A stretch of DNA of 64,000 nucleotides from Mariniflexile gromovii (GCF_017814435.1 NZ_JAGJCB010000007.1:62001-126000); one strand, 5' to 3'. Shown: positions 45,479 to 54,827, counted from the first letter of the stretch. A program made the numbers and translations. Notes: generated from the sequence alone by a model not told the origin.

Positions 45479-46498
45479 ATGAATACGGATTTACAGGACT
45501 ATTCACATAAAAGGTACAATATTTTAACGGGCGAATGGGTTTTAGTATCACCACATCGTGCCAAACGTCCTTGGCAAGGACAAAATGAAGCAGTATCAAA
45601 TGAAACAAGACCAACACACGACCCCAGTTGTTATTTGTGTGCCGGAAATACCAGGATTAATGGTGAAATAAACCCGAATTACGAAGATGTGTTCGTTTTC
45701 ACCAATGATTTTGCCGCTTTACAGACTGATTCCAAAACCTTTCAGGTTGAAGATGGTTTACTTTTGGCACAAAGCGAACAGGGTATCTGTAAAGTCATTT
45801 GTTTCAGTCCGGACCACTCCAAAAGTTTGGCGGACATGCAGCCTTCAGAAATAGAAAAAGTGGTTTTTGCTTGGCAACGGGAATACAAGGAGCTTGCAGC
45901 CAACAAACTAATCAATTACGTTCAAATATTTGAAAATAAAGGCGCCGTTATGGGCTGTAGCAATCCGCATCCGCATGGGCAGATATGGAGCCAAACCAGT
46001 TTGCCCAATGAGGTTGATAAAAAAGACAAACACCAATTAGCGTATTACAATAAAAACAAGAGCAGTCTTTTAGGGGATTACCTTAACCAGGAACTATCAA
46101 AAAAAGAGCGTATCATTTTTGAAAATGATGCGTTTGTGGTATTGGTTCCTTTTTGGGCCGTTTGGCCATTTGAGGCAATGATCGTTCCCAAAAGACAGCA
46201 ATCAAACATTCTTGAATTAAAAGATAACGAATCGTTCCTTTTTGCCGAGGCTATTTCAGTATTGACCAAAGCTTACGATAAATTGTTCAATACCTCATTC
46301 CCCTACTCTAGTGGCATACACCAAGCACCAACTAATGGAGAGGATAACAGCCATTGGCATTGGCATATGAGTTTTTATCCGCCTTTGTTAAGAAGCGCAA
46401 CCGTTAAGAAATTTATGGTAGGATATGAAATGTTCGGGTCGCCTCAACGCGATATTACCGCGGAAATTGCTTGTAATAAATTGAAAGAACTTATTTGA
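45479..46498 (+). CDS. galT: Galactose-1-phosphate uridylyltransferase
   Basis: A 339-residue HIT-superfamily enzyme with the nucleophile motif 'CSNPHPHGQIW' near residue 160, the zinc-site region 'CYLCAGNTRINGE' near 51, and 'HWHWHMSFYPPLLRS' near 298. It exchanges UMP between UDP-glucose and galactose-1-phosphate. It completes the two Leloir steps present; galE is not in the window. It is the last gene of the operon; a weak hairpin follows at 46504. Confidence 0.96.
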   Translation: MNTDLQDYSHKRYNILTGEWVLVSPHRAKRPWQGQNEAVSNETRPTHDPSCYLCAGNTRINGEINPNYEDVFVFTNDFAALQTDSKTFQVEDGLLLAQSEQGICKVICFSPDHSKSLADMQPSEIEKVVFAWQREYKELAANKLINYVQIFENKGAVMGCSNPHPHGQIWSQTSLPNEVDKKDKHQLAYYNKNKSSLLGDYLNQELSKKERIIFENDAFVVLVPFWAVWPFEAMIVPKRQQSNILELKDNESFLFAEAISVLTKAYDKLFNTSFPYSSGIHQAPTNGEDNSHWHWHMSFYPPLLRSATVKKFMVGYEMFGSPQRDITAEIACNKLKELI

Positions 46499-46503
46499 TT
46501 TTA

Positions 46504-46528
46504 GCTAACTTCTTAAGGTTCAGTTAGC
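46504..46528 (+). terminator. Weak hairpin after galT
   Basis: GCTAAC (46504-46509) pairs with GTTAGC (46523-46528) over a 13-nt loop, 6 bp after the galT stop, but the run that follows is A-rich rather than T-rich. It may be a weak terminator. The rest of the gap to 46800 is AT-rich and holds nothing I recognise. Confidence 0.3.
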
Positions 46529-46800
46529 CAAAAATGAATGTAAAATGTTGTTAAGTTTTTGCTTTTGGGCTTAAGCAACACAATCTGTTGAACGACGGCC
46601 AAAACATCAAACAAACTTTTCATTGATAAACATAGTTAAATAAAATTCGATTTAAATTATAATTGAATCTATATAAGGTTCTTTTTAATTATATTTATAA
46701 CACGAAAGTTAATTAGACAGATTTTATAATAAAGCAAGGTTCACAAATCGTCAACAAAAATTACAACAATTAGCAAAACCCTTTATATGACAGGCAAATG

Positions 46801-46830
46801 CATAATGGGTTCGAATCCCAGCCCGAATCG
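46801..46830 (+). other. tRNA 3'-end fragment, likely attachment (att) site remnant
   Basis: 46806-46820 reads TGGGTTCGAATCCCA, a T-arm with the GTTCGAATC loop, followed by GCCCGAA as a possible 3' acceptor strand. No D-arm or anticodon arm can be folded upstream, so it is not a complete tRNA gene. It sits 15 bp from the end of the integrase gene. Integrases of this class often use tRNA 3' ends, and the fragment then marks one edge of the inserted element. A second copy was not found in the window. Confidence 0.55.
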
Positions 46831-46844
46831 AACCTAAATTCCCT

Positions 46845-48107
46845 TTATGAATTCAGATTTACTTTGGCTTCATTAGTATTTCTGTTAATTTGATTATTTA
46901 ATTTATTACTTAACGTCTTCATGTCTACACTCACTTTCTCTTCTATTACTCTAGCATAAACCTGTGTTGTTGAAAGTTTGGAATGCCCCAATAACTTTGA
47001 AACGGTCTCTATAGGTACACCGTTGGATAGAGTTACCGTGGTGGCAAAGGTATGACGCGCTGAATGAAAGGTTATATTCTTTTTTATTTCAAGTAGTGCT
47101 GTGATTTCTTTTAGGTAGACATTTAATCTTTGATTTGTATAGACCGGTAACAATCCAGAATCACTTTCAATATTCCCGTTATATTTTTTGATAATATTCA
47201 ATGCTTTTTCTAAAAGCGGTATTTTAACAGACTGCGCTGTTTTTTCGCGTTGGGTAAAAATCCAATAATCTCCATCTATACCTCTTACGATATTATTATC
47301 TGTAAGTGACCTAACATCTGTATAGGACAATCCTGTATAACAAGAAAAAATAAAGATATTCCTTGTCTTTCTATGGACTTCCTCTTCCAACATAACCTGT
47401 TCAAATCTTTGAAGTTCCATTTTTGATAAGTAATCTCGTTGATGTTTCGTGAATTTTAGCTTGAAACGAATAAAAGGGTCTTTTTCTATCCATTCTAAAT
47501 TAAGTGCTAGATTCATCATTTTTTTTAGGCGTTCCAAATGCTTCATAACACCATTGTTACGTAATGGTTGTCCTTTGTTAATAGTAGGCCCTTTTCTAAG
47601 GAACTGTTCAAAATCAATAATAAAACCATAGGAAAGTTGTTTTAAGTAAATATCACTCGACTTTATTTTTGCTTTTAGAAACCTTTTTAAATAGCGCTCT
47701 GTGGTATAATAATTCTTCAAGGTTCCGAACTTCAAAACGGCCTTCATAGTTGTGTTATGATAATCAACCAAATACAACAGTGTTTTTTGGTCGTCGTCCT
47801 CCCCTAAATATCTAAATTTAATTGCTTGTGCCGTTACCAGTTTAAACTCCGATTGCAATTGTCTCTGACACTCCAATAAATCAGCGTACACTTGGTCTAA
47901 ATATGCATTCAGGGCTGAAGCATTCGGAGTTCTTGGTTTTGCCCTTTTTGATTTCGGATCCCAATAGGTAACCGATAGGTAACGCTTCAAACTGATTTCT
48001 GCTCGTTTTCCGTTGACAGTTACGCGAGCATAAAGTGGGGCAATATCGTCCTTTTTTTTGGCTGCATTCAACCAAAAATGAACACTAAAAGTCATTGAAG
48101 TCTGCAT
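46845..48107 (-). CDS. Tyrosine recombinase/integrase, CTnDOT-like
   Basis: This 420-residue protein has an N-terminal arm-binding domain (about 1-100, 'RYLSVTYWDPKSKRAK'), a SAM-like core-binding domain (about 110-220) and a catalytic domain. In the last I see 'FSCYTGLSYTD' where the first catalytic Arg would usually be, then 'HSARHTFAT' and 'LGHSKLSTTQVYARV' with the tyrosine nucleophile. Loss of the first Arg is also known from IntDOT of Bacteroides. It probably integrated the segment that follows, using the tRNA-like sequence at 46806. Upstream repeats of TAGGTAAC may be its arm sites. Confidence 0.92.
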   Translation of the reverse strand: MQTSMTFSVHFWLNAAKKKDDIAPLYARVTVNGKRAEISLKRYLSVTYWDPKSKRAKPRTPNASALNAYLDQVYADLLECQRQLQSEFKLVTAQAIKFRYLGEDDDQKTLLYLVDYHNTTMKAVLKFGTLKNYYTTERYLKRFLKAKIKSSDIYLKQLSYGFIIDFEQFLRKGPTINKGQPLRNNGVMKHLERLKKMMNLALNLEWIEKDPFIRFKLKFTKHQRDYLSKMELQRFEQVMLEEEVHRKTRNIFIFSCYTGLSYTDVRSLTDNNIVRGIDGDYWIFTQREKTAQSVKIPLLEKALNIIKKYNGNIESDSGLLPVYTNQRLNVYLKEITALLEIKKNITFHSARHTFATTVTLSNGVPIETVSKLLGHSKLSTTQVYARVIEEKVSVDMKTLSNKLNNQINRNTNEAKVNLNS

Positions 48108-48659
48108 GTTCTCTCACTTTAAATGAATATTCGATTTGTTAACGAAAGTCAAATCGAAGCGAAAGTCATTGCTACTGCACTACCAATATAGTGAAAAATT
48201 TTGCAACTTTTTAGGTAACCGAATAGGTAACCTTTCAATTGATTTTAAAGCTTATTTTATAAAATCAAAAAAAAATGCAAATATTTGATTTTCATAAAAT
48301 TAACTATTTTTTGATATCCATTGATACCCTAAAAGTCGGGATGACAGAACTAACTACGGATTTTTAAGTTACTGTTTTTCAGTATTTCAAGTGATTTAAT
48401 TTCAGTAATTCACCGAATTGCACACTAAAGTCAATAAGAGCTATTTAAAAACAAAATTTAATTTGTTTTTTTTTGATAAATATACAAATTAATTTGAGTA
48501 AAATCAGTATCGTAATTTAATACTTATTTTTGATTTATAAATTTAGTAGTAAAAGATAAAAAAAAGATATAATTGTGGCAGAAAGACCTTCCTCAACTTA
48601 ATTTTTTAATATTCAAATAGTTACAAATATATTTACAGCTTGTTAACCGAATAGGTAAC
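47965..48659. repeat. Five TAGGTAAC repeats in and upstream of the integrase gene
   Basis: TAGGTAAC occurs at 47965-47972, 47976-47983, 48212-48219, 48224-48231 and 48652-48659. Two pairs are spaced 11 and 12 bp, about one helical turn. A 16-bp form, TAACCGAATAGGTAAC, is identical at 48216-48231 and 48644-48659. The pattern fits arm-type integrase sites, although the two copies inside the gene also encode a conserved protein segment. The rest of the 930-bp gap 48108-49037 is AT-rich and shows no gene. Confidence 0.5.
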
Positions 48660-49037
48660 TTTATTGAGAACTTTTGTTTCATTTTGATGTTAAAATCCTA
48701 ATTTTATAAAAAAATACTAATTCTACAGCTTTAATAATATTTGAAATTTGCTAAATTTCTTTTCTTTATTTCACCTTTTCGTAATAAATATAAATTAACT
48801 TTTAAAATCTGTACCAAACCTTAATCTATAGGTTGAACAACAGTAATGCTTGCATTAAAACTGCCGACTTTATTCAATTTTTGAAATGCTTAACCAATAA
48901 ATACCCTTAAAAAATTACCCTCTTCACATTACATTATTTTTTATTGGAAACCTTTCTTCTAATGCAACATTCTTTCTGTTCTATTTTTTTAGTGTATGCT
49001 GTGAGTCCATTTATCTATTATTAAGTCTGATAAATTA

Positions 49038-50339
49038 TTATTTTAAAATTGGTTTTAAATTTTCATCCAAAGGAGTCATGTGCGGCATTAATAAATGAAC
49101 AAAGCCAAGTATGATTAAATAACAGGAGCCTGCTATCATAAACGCCCAAAAATAACCTGAATTGCCGGCTGAATCTAATACAGAACCTAAAGCGTAATCG
49201 GCTACGATACCTGCAACAGCACCAACCATTCCGCCAATACCAACAACGGATGCGGTTGCTTTTTTAGGAAACACGTCTGAAACTAATGTGAAAATATTAG
49301 CTGACCAAGCTTGATGACCTGCCGCTGCAAAACCTATAAGAAAAATGGCTAGCCATTTGCTATCTGTTATAGCAACAAAACATACTGGTAAAATGATTAA
49401 AGCACAGATTAATAAAGTGATTTTTCGTGCCTTATTAACCGTCCATCCTTTTCTCATAAAATAGCCAGATAAATACCCTCCTAGTATACTACCACCATCT
49501 GCCATAATATAAATAACAAAGAAAGGAAGTGCTATATTATGAATATTAACCCCAAAAGTGTCAGCCAAAAATTTAGCTCCCCAGAACAGGTAGAACCACC
49601 AAACGGCATCAGTAACTTTAGCTAAGGCAAATGCCCAGGTTTGACGTTTATCTAGCACACTTTTCCATGGTAATTTCTCTTCACTTTCTGCTCCAGCAGA
49701 ATCACTTTGAATATAGGCCAATTCTTCTATACTTACATGGGGATGTATTTCTGGTTTTTTGTACATTCTAAACCATAAAAATACCCATAAAGTACTTAGA
49801 ACACCTGTAATTAAAAATGGTATTTGCCAGTTTTCACCATCTTCATGTACAATCCAGCCAACAACAAACGGTGCTGCAATAGCTCCAATACTTGTAGCGG
49901 CGTTAAAAAGTCCAGTAGCAAACGCTCTATCTTTTTTTGGAAACCATTCTGCGGTAGTTTTAATAGCAGCTGGAAAGTTACCTGCCTCACCAAAACCTAA
50001 TCCAAATCGCGCTGCGGCAAATCCAATAACACTAAACCCTGGACGGACCAAAGCATGTAACATGCCGAAAACACTCCAAATAGCAATGGAAACTGTATAA
50101 CCATTTTTGGTACCCAATCGATCAATTAAACCACCCATAAAAAGCATACCTAAAGCATAAGCAACCTTAAAGGCTATCATAATATTGGCATAATCCTTAT
50201 TTGTCCAGCCAAACATTTTTTCTAATGTTGGAGCCATCACTCCAATAATGCTTCTATCAAAATAATTGATGGTAGTTGCGAACATTAAAAGGGCAAGAAT
50301 CCTATAACGATAGTTCCCTATTTTTTTAGAATCAATCAT
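49038..50339 (-). CDS. ExuT-like hexuronate MFS transporter (ACS family)
   Basis: A 433-residue, 12-helix MFS protein with features of the anion:cation symporter group: 'TINYFDRSIIGVMAPTLEKMFGW' in TM1, 'RFGLGFGEAGNFPAAIKTTAEWFPKKDRA', and a C-terminal 'LLMPHMTPLDENLKPIL'. ExuT members import glucuronate, galacturonate and related uronates with protons. It could feed uronates from the lyase products to KduI/KduD, although it lies 30 kb away, just inside the integrase side of the junction. The long 5' neighbour gap holds no recognisable promoter. Confidence 0.87.
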   Translation of the reverse strand: MIDSKKIGNYRYRILALLMFATTINYFDRSIIGVMAPTLEKMFGWTNKDYANIMIAFKVAYALGMLFMGGLIDRLGTKNGYTVSIAIWSVFGMLHALVRPGFSVIGFAAARFGLGFGEAGNFPAAIKTTAEWFPKKDRAFATGLFNAATSIGAIAAPFVVGWIVHEDGENWQIPFLITGVLSTLWVFLWFRMYKKPEIHPHVSIEELAYIQSDSAGAESEEKLPWKSVLDKRQTWAFALAKVTDAVWWFYLFWGAKFLADTFGVNIHNIALPFFVIYIMADGGSILGGYLSGYFMRKGWTVNKARKITLLICALIILPVCFVAITDSKWLAIFLIGFAAAGHQAWSANIFTLVSDVFPKKATASVVGIGGMVGAVAGIVADYALGSVLDSAGNSGYFWAFMIAGSCYLIILGFVHLLMPHMTPLDENLKPILK

Positions 50340-50509
50340 AACTTAATTGTTTAGTTGGTATTGGTTTAATTTTTCTTGTTTAATTAAAATTTAAAATAGT
50401 TTTTGCATTATTATAGCTAATGTGCTTGTTGTACTAGACTAGGACATAATTGAATTTTGCTTTCAGTTCAAGCAAATGGGAATCAGTGCAATCCAAGTTG
50501 TCATTTGTT

Positions 50510-51196
50510 TCATAATGTGTTACACGCTTTTTTCTTATAATAGTTCTTAATGATTTCAATAAGCATGGGTAATAAAGACAACAGTATAATTCCGAAGATT
50601 ACCATTTCAAAATTATTTTTCACAAAGGCTAAATTTCCAAAAAAATAGCCAAGAAAAACCAAGCTAAAAACCCATATAAATGCTCCAACTACATTATAGC
50701 GAACAAATTTAGCATATGGCATTTCTGCTATTCCTGCTATAAAGGGTGCAAAAGTTCTAATAATAGGCAAGAACCGAGCGATAATTATAGTTTTGGGTCC
50801 ATAAAGTTTATAGAATTCATTTGTCTTTAGTATATATTTTGGATTTACGATTAGCTTTTCTTTAATTTTCAAGTTAAGTATTTTTAGACCGATATTCTTA
50901 CCGAGATAATAATTAATACCGTCTCCCAGTATTGCAGCTATAAACAATAGTAGAAGCGTCATCAAAAGATTTAATTCTGCTGTTTGTCCCATATCATTTT
51001 GCACGCCTGCGCAAAAAGTACCAGCGGTAAATAATAGAATATCTCCTGGCAAAAAAGCCATAAACACAAGGCCAGTTTCCATAAATACTATCAAAAATAG
51101 AATAACATAAATCCATATACCATACTCTAAAACCAATTCAAAAAGATGATGGTCAAGATTTAATACCAAATCCAAAAGATTATTAATGATTTCCAA
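50510..51196 (-). CDS. DedA-family membrane protein
   Basis: A 228-residue integral membrane protein with DedA/VTT motifs: 'ETGLVFMAFLPGDILLFTAGTF', 'GDGINYYLGKNIG', 'IIIARFLPIIRTFAPFIAGIAEMPYAKFVRYNVVG' and 'FGNLAFVKNNFE'. DedA proteins are thought to move lipids (such as undecaprenyl phosphate) across the inner membrane and affect envelope stress tolerance. It is a paralog of the second DedA at 56079, sharing the RFLPI-RTFAP block. It appears as a single gene transcript. Confidence 0.9.
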   Translation of the reverse strand: MEIINNLLDLVLNLDHHLFELVLEYGIWIYVILFLIVFMETGLVFMAFLPGDILLFTAGTFCAGVQNDMGQTAELNLLMTLLLLFIAAILGDGINYYLGKNIGLKILNLKIKEKLIVNPKYILKTNEFYKLYGPKTIIIARFLPIIRTFAPFIAGIAEMPYAKFVRYNVVGAFIWVFSLVFLGYFFGNLAFVKNNFEMVIFGIILLSLLPMLIEIIKNYYKKKACNTL

Positions 51197-51357
51197 AGTA
51201 TTTTTTTTTTTAAAATTTAAGTTTTACTTGAAAATGAGTTTTCAAGTTTTGACATACAGCAATTGCTTAGTTTTAGCAGTGTTAACTATAACCAAACCTT
51301 AATCAATAAACTTTACAAAGATTAAGGTAGGTTATGGTTTTTATAGTAAAAGCTTAA

Positions 51358-51864
51358 TTAAGCGGCCTTTATTCGGGCTACTGCATTAGTTTTACTTTGT
51401 ATAATAAGGGACTTCCATTTTTCAGCACGTTTCATTTCCAGATATTCAGAAAATTCTTCGTTTACGTCATAAAAACGAAGCGTAATGGTCTCATTTTTAA
51501 ATAAAAATGCCAACTCTAAATCCACTGATTGTAATTCGGTTTCTATTTTCTTTTCCTTTTTAAAATCTCTTGTTTTTCTATTTATATGACAACTTTTTAG
51601 TTGGCTAAGATCAATTTTAGAAAAAGAAGCTTCTTGGTTGGTTAGTTTTATGAACATCAGTATATTTTGAGATTCATTAAGTCCGATGAAATTATTATTC
51701 CAATATTCTTCAATATTGAAAGACATGTTTTCTTTTTTTATAACATCCTTAAATAATTTCTCGTTTTTTTTGGTATTATTTTTTCCAATAAATATGAACC
51801 ATATATAGGGTAATATACAGAATAAGGTAGTGAATATAATCATTACCGAAATTGATATTTTCAT
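51358..51864 (-). CDS. Hypothetical membrane-anchored protein
   Basis: I do not recognise this 168-residue protein. It has one N-terminal transmembrane helix (residues 4-27, 'ISVMIIFTTLFCILPYIWFIF'), then a charged globular part with 'IEEYWNNNFIGLNESQNILMFI' and a Lys-rich middle. It may be a cytoplasmic or periplasmic domain tethered to the inner membrane. It is followed at lower coordinates by the DedA gene, 161 bp away, in the same direction. Codon use looks like its neighbours. Confidence 0.65.
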   Translation of the reverse strand: MKISISVMIIFTTLFCILPYIWFIFIGKNNTKKNEKLFKDVIKKENMSFNIEEYWNNNFIGLNESQNILMFIKLTNQEASFSKIDLSQLKSCHINRKTRDFKKEKKIETELQSVDLELAFLFKNETITLRFYDVNEEFSEYLEMKRAEKWKSLIIQSKTNAVARIKAA

Positions 51865-51961
51865 TGTATTTATGTTTTAAGTTTTAAATTGAAATAGTAA
51901 AAGTGAATATGTATTCCCAATAAATAGGAATAAATTCAAAAGAAACAATAAAGCAATTTTT

Positions 51962-52330
51962 TTACGTAAAACAGTGGAAGGGAAAGATGAGCGTACTTGA
52001 TGTTAATTTTAAAGGAATGTTTTTGCCAATCTCTAAATAAAGGAGTTTAAAATCATAGGATTCGGCAATAGACAGCAATACCTTATAATTAATTGGGATG
52101 AACGGTATTTTAAATGTTTTAAATGACCAATTAGCCTGATTGATTTCGAGATATCCATCAACGATTAAGGCTTGATGCTTGTTGCCGTTTGAAGAAGTAA
52201 TACTATCTACTTTGATATCAATATTTGAGGAAGCCCCATAAAATTCTTGTGGAGAACTAAAGGACAGCCATAAAAATAGGCTGCAAATAAAATACTTAAA
52301 ACCAAGCATTTTGAAAAAATTATTACACAA
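51962..52330 (-). CDS. Hypothetical small secreted protein
   Basis: A 122-residue protein of unknown function. A signal peptide is visible ('MLGFKYFICSLFLWLSFSS', cleavage possibly near YGASS), which favours the Met at codon 8 (52309) as the true start. The mature part is beta-rich with 'IDIKVDSITSSNGNKHQALIVDGYLEI' split by short turns. It diverges from the PiT-like gene. No family assigned. Confidence 0.55.
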   Translation of the reverse strand: MCNNFFKMLGFKYFICSLFLWLSFSSPQEFYGASSNIDIKVDSITSSNGNKHQALIVDGYLEINQANWSFKTFKIPFIPINYKVLLSIAESYDFKLLYLEIGKNIPLKLTSSTLIFPFHCFT

Positions 52331-52416
52331 ATGTAAAACTATTATTTGTTAATAAATTCATAAATTTATTTTTAAAAATCTTTATTGAGGAATATTTTTT
52401 TAAACCAATTTCCTCC

Positions 52417-52424
52417 TACATTTG
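52417..52424 (+). promoter_or_regulatory. -7 box of the PiT-like gene
   Basis: TACATTTG matches TAnnTTTG, 22 bp before the ATG at 52447. No -33 TTG at the normal distance was seen. Confidence 0.45.
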
Positions 52425-52446
52425 TTCTACTTTTATCAAAATTATT

Positions 52447-53397
52447 ATGGAACTAGTTATAGGTTATATTGGTTTTATTATTTCTGCTTATTCGGTAATT
52501 GCCAATGATGTTATTCAAACACTTGGTACGTTTATCTCTTCAAATTTTAAAATAAAGTGGTGGTGGCTTTGGCTTTTTTCCATTAGTATTCTATCGATAA
52601 CGCTGTGTTATGGATGGTATATCAATGATGGTGATGTTTCATATGGCAGATTAGCAAATATACCTTTGCCTGAACCTCTAGAATGGTGGTATCTTTTAGC
52701 CCCCATTGCTTTATTAGTCATTACTCGATACGGAATACCTGTGAGTACTACGTTTATGATTTTAAGTGTTTTTTCTTCAGGCATTATTATAGAAAAAATG
52801 ATTTTAAAATCTGTGTATGGTTATGCAATTTCCTTTGTTTTTGCCATAGTTGTATATGTTGTTATTTCAAGGCGATTTGAATCTAATTATTCCTTGGATA
52901 AATTAGACAAACAGAAAAAGAAACATTTTTGGCTAATGGCACAATGGTTTTCTACTGGATTTTTATGGTCTCAATGGCTTATTCAAGATTTTGCAAATAT
53001 TTTTGTTTTTCTTCCTAGGCAACTCTCCATCGAGCACCTCTTAATATCCTTGACTTGTATTCTTCTAATTATGGCATATATTTTCAGGAAACGAGGTGGT
53101 AAGATTCAGGAAATTGTCAATCAGAAATCCAATACCAAGAATATTCGTTCTGCCACTATTATAGACTTAATCTATGGCATCTTCTTGTTTGTATTTGGTA
53201 ACCTTAATTCGATCCCCATGAGTACCACTTGGGTTTTTATTGGTATTTTGGCTGGACGGGAATTGGCTATAACTTATCTACTGAATAAAAAGAAAATAAA
53301 ATACACTTACATCATTATTGCTAAAGATTTTGGAAAAGTAAATATCGGGCTTGCTGTCAGCTTAGTGATAGCTTTTTTTATGCAGTATTTGAAATAA
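52447..53397 (+). CDS. Divergent PiT-family-like membrane transporter
   Basis: The 316-residue protein has about nine membrane helices and two inverted half-repeats reminiscent of inorganic phosphate (PiT) transporters. 'SVIANDVIQTLGTFISS' corresponds to the GANDVANxxG motif; 'YGIPVSTTFMILSVFSSG' and 'IPMSTTWVFIGILAGRELA' correspond to the two PVSTTHxxxG motifs. It is shorter than usual PiT proteins. Phosphate or another anion is a reasonable guess, but the motif changes (Asp and Ser-Thr-Thr kept, His lost) may mean a different substrate. It has its own promoter. Confidence 0.65.
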   Translation: MELVIGYIGFIISAYSVIANDVIQTLGTFISSNFKIKWWWLWLFSISILSITLCYGWYINDGDVSYGRLANIPLPEPLEWWYLLAPIALLVITRYGIPVSTTFMILSVFSSGIIIEKMILKSVYGYAISFVFAIVVYVVISRRFESNYSLDKLDKQKKKHFWLMAQWFSTGFLWSQWLIQDFANIFVFLPRQLSIEHLLISLTCILLIMAYIFRKRGGKIQEIVNQKSNTKNIRSATIIDLIYGIFLFVFGNLNSIPMSTTWVFIGILAGRELAITYLLNKKKIKYTYIIIAKDFGKVNIGLAVSLVIAFFMQYLK

Positions 53398-53550
53398 ATA
53401 AAATATTATTTATTTAAGAAAATAGAATATAATTCTAGTGGTTGGCTTTTCGATGTTTTTTCTTTTGAAGTTTCATTTTATGTTGCTCATTGCATTGTGC
53501 GTTTAGATATCTTGTAATTCTTAGGGTATGGTATCGGTAAAGAATTACCG
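53392..53550. other. Gap with two hairpins between the PiT-like and CNNM genes
   Basis: The 325-bp gap 53398-53722 has no gene. AAATAAATA / TATTTATTT (53392-53400 and 53407-53415) overlaps the PiT-like stop codon and may be a weak terminator. CGGTAA-agaa-TTACCG (53535-53550) is a compact hairpin without a T run. The convergent gene orientation fits a termination region. Confidence 0.35.
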
Positions 53551-53722
53551 TGGCATTCTACCTTAAAATACACATGAAATTATAGGAAAAATCACTAAAT
53601 GTGGTTCTTAGGCAAACACATTTTTCAAAAGCTGCTATAGTTTTTTTAGTATTTTTTAAAAAGCCAAAAATCTTATCATTATTATTAATTCTCTCTAAAA
53701 ACTAATTGAGATATTTTAATAT

Positions 53723-54787
53723 TTAGCTCATTTCTTCTTCTTCATTTTTCAATAGTTCATATTTCTTTTGTTTTTCTTGCCACCTTTTTAAAGCATATTG
53801 TTGCATATCATCTACCTTATCTTTCTCATCTAAAATTTCAAAACCGAGAAGGGTTTCTATTATGTCTTCAAGTGTTGTAACACCATCCATACCGCCATAT
53901 TCATCAATTACTAGAGAAATGTGTTCCTTTTTATGAAGTAGTTCTTCCCACGCATCAAATAGGGTTATGTTATTAGAGAATACCACAATATCACGTTTAA
54001 TATCCTTTAGTTTCAAATGAAACTGGTCTTCTGCCAATTTTTCAAAGACCAATTCTCTAAAAACATAACCTGAAATATTATCTCTATTGCCTTGGTATAT
54101 TGGAATTCTTGAAAAATGTAAAAATTCTTTGTTTTTTAAAAACTCTTGCAAAGTCATCTCTTCATTTGCTGTAATGACCACAATTCGAGGGGTCATCACG
54201 GTTTTGATTCTAAGGCTTTTTAGCTTTATTAAATTCTGAATAATTTTGTTTTCTTTATCAGCAAAAACACCTTCTTGGGTTCCAATACTTGCCAAAGCCG
54301 AAATCTCTTCCCTACTGGTTGTTAGTTGTGGTTTTTTTCTTGATAGCATTTTTGTTAGGATAGAAGACAACCAAACCAGAGGGTAGACTATAAAAACCAT
54401 CCCTTTGATTAATTTAGAGGTGATACCTATTAATTGTCTACTATGGCTTGCTCCTAAAGTTTTAGGTATTATTTCGGTAAGTACTAAAATCAAAATGGTT
54501 AGAATGGCAGAAACTACACCAAAATAAGCATCTCCAAATACCACTGTTGCTTGAGCACCTACACCTGCCGCTCCAACAGTGTGAGCCACTGTATTTAAAG
54601 ATAATATTGCTGATAATGGTTTGTCTATATTTTCTTTAAGCGTAATCATTGCATCTGCATTTTTATCGCCCAAGTTAGATTTGGACTTCAAAAATGAAAT
54701 TGGCACCGATAGCAAAACCGCTTCCATAATAGAACACACAAAAGAAACGAAAAGTGCAAGAAATAAATATATTAATAAAAGTGTCAT
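53723..54787 (-). CDS. CNNM/CorC-type membrane protein with CBS domains
   Basis: A 354-residue protein with a DUF21 (CNNM) membrane domain of four helices (about 1-135, 'SLNTVAHTVGAAGVGAQATVVFG', 'LTEIIPKTLGASHSRQL'). Two CBS domains follow (about 195-315, 'RIKTVMTPRIVVITANEEMT', 'ISLVIDEYGGMDGVTTLEDIIE'). The C-terminal CorC/HlyC transporter-associated domain is absent, so it is shorter than standard CorC-type proteins. The family is linked to Mg2+ or other metal efflux. It is probably in an operon with TerC (40 bp), the zinc-finger protein and DedA. Confidence 0.88.
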   Translation of the reverse strand: MTLLLIYLFLALFVSFVCSIMEAVLLSVPISFLKSKSNLGDKNADAMITLKENIDKPLSAILSLNTVAHTVGAAGVGAQATVVFGDAYFGVVSAILTILILVLTEIIPKTLGASHSRQLIGITSKLIKGMVFIVYPLVWLSSILTKMLSRKKPQLTTSREEISALASIGTQEGVFADKENKIIQNLIKLKSLRIKTVMTPRIVVITANEEMTLQEFLKNKEFLHFSRIPIYQGNRDNISGYVFRELVFEKLAEDQFHLKLKDIKRDIVVFSNNITLFDAWEELLHKKEHISLVIDEYGGMDGVTTLEDIIETLLGFEILDEKDKVDDMQQYALKRWQEKQKKYELLKNEEEEMS

Positions 54788-54827
54788 TTTGAATTCAAGT
54801 TATTTTTATAGTGTTCCTTGTTGTTTC

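Noticed and set aside
46741-46830. A complete tRNA gene
   Set aside because: Only the T-arm and an acceptor-like end can be recognised; no D-arm or anticodon arm pairs upstream.
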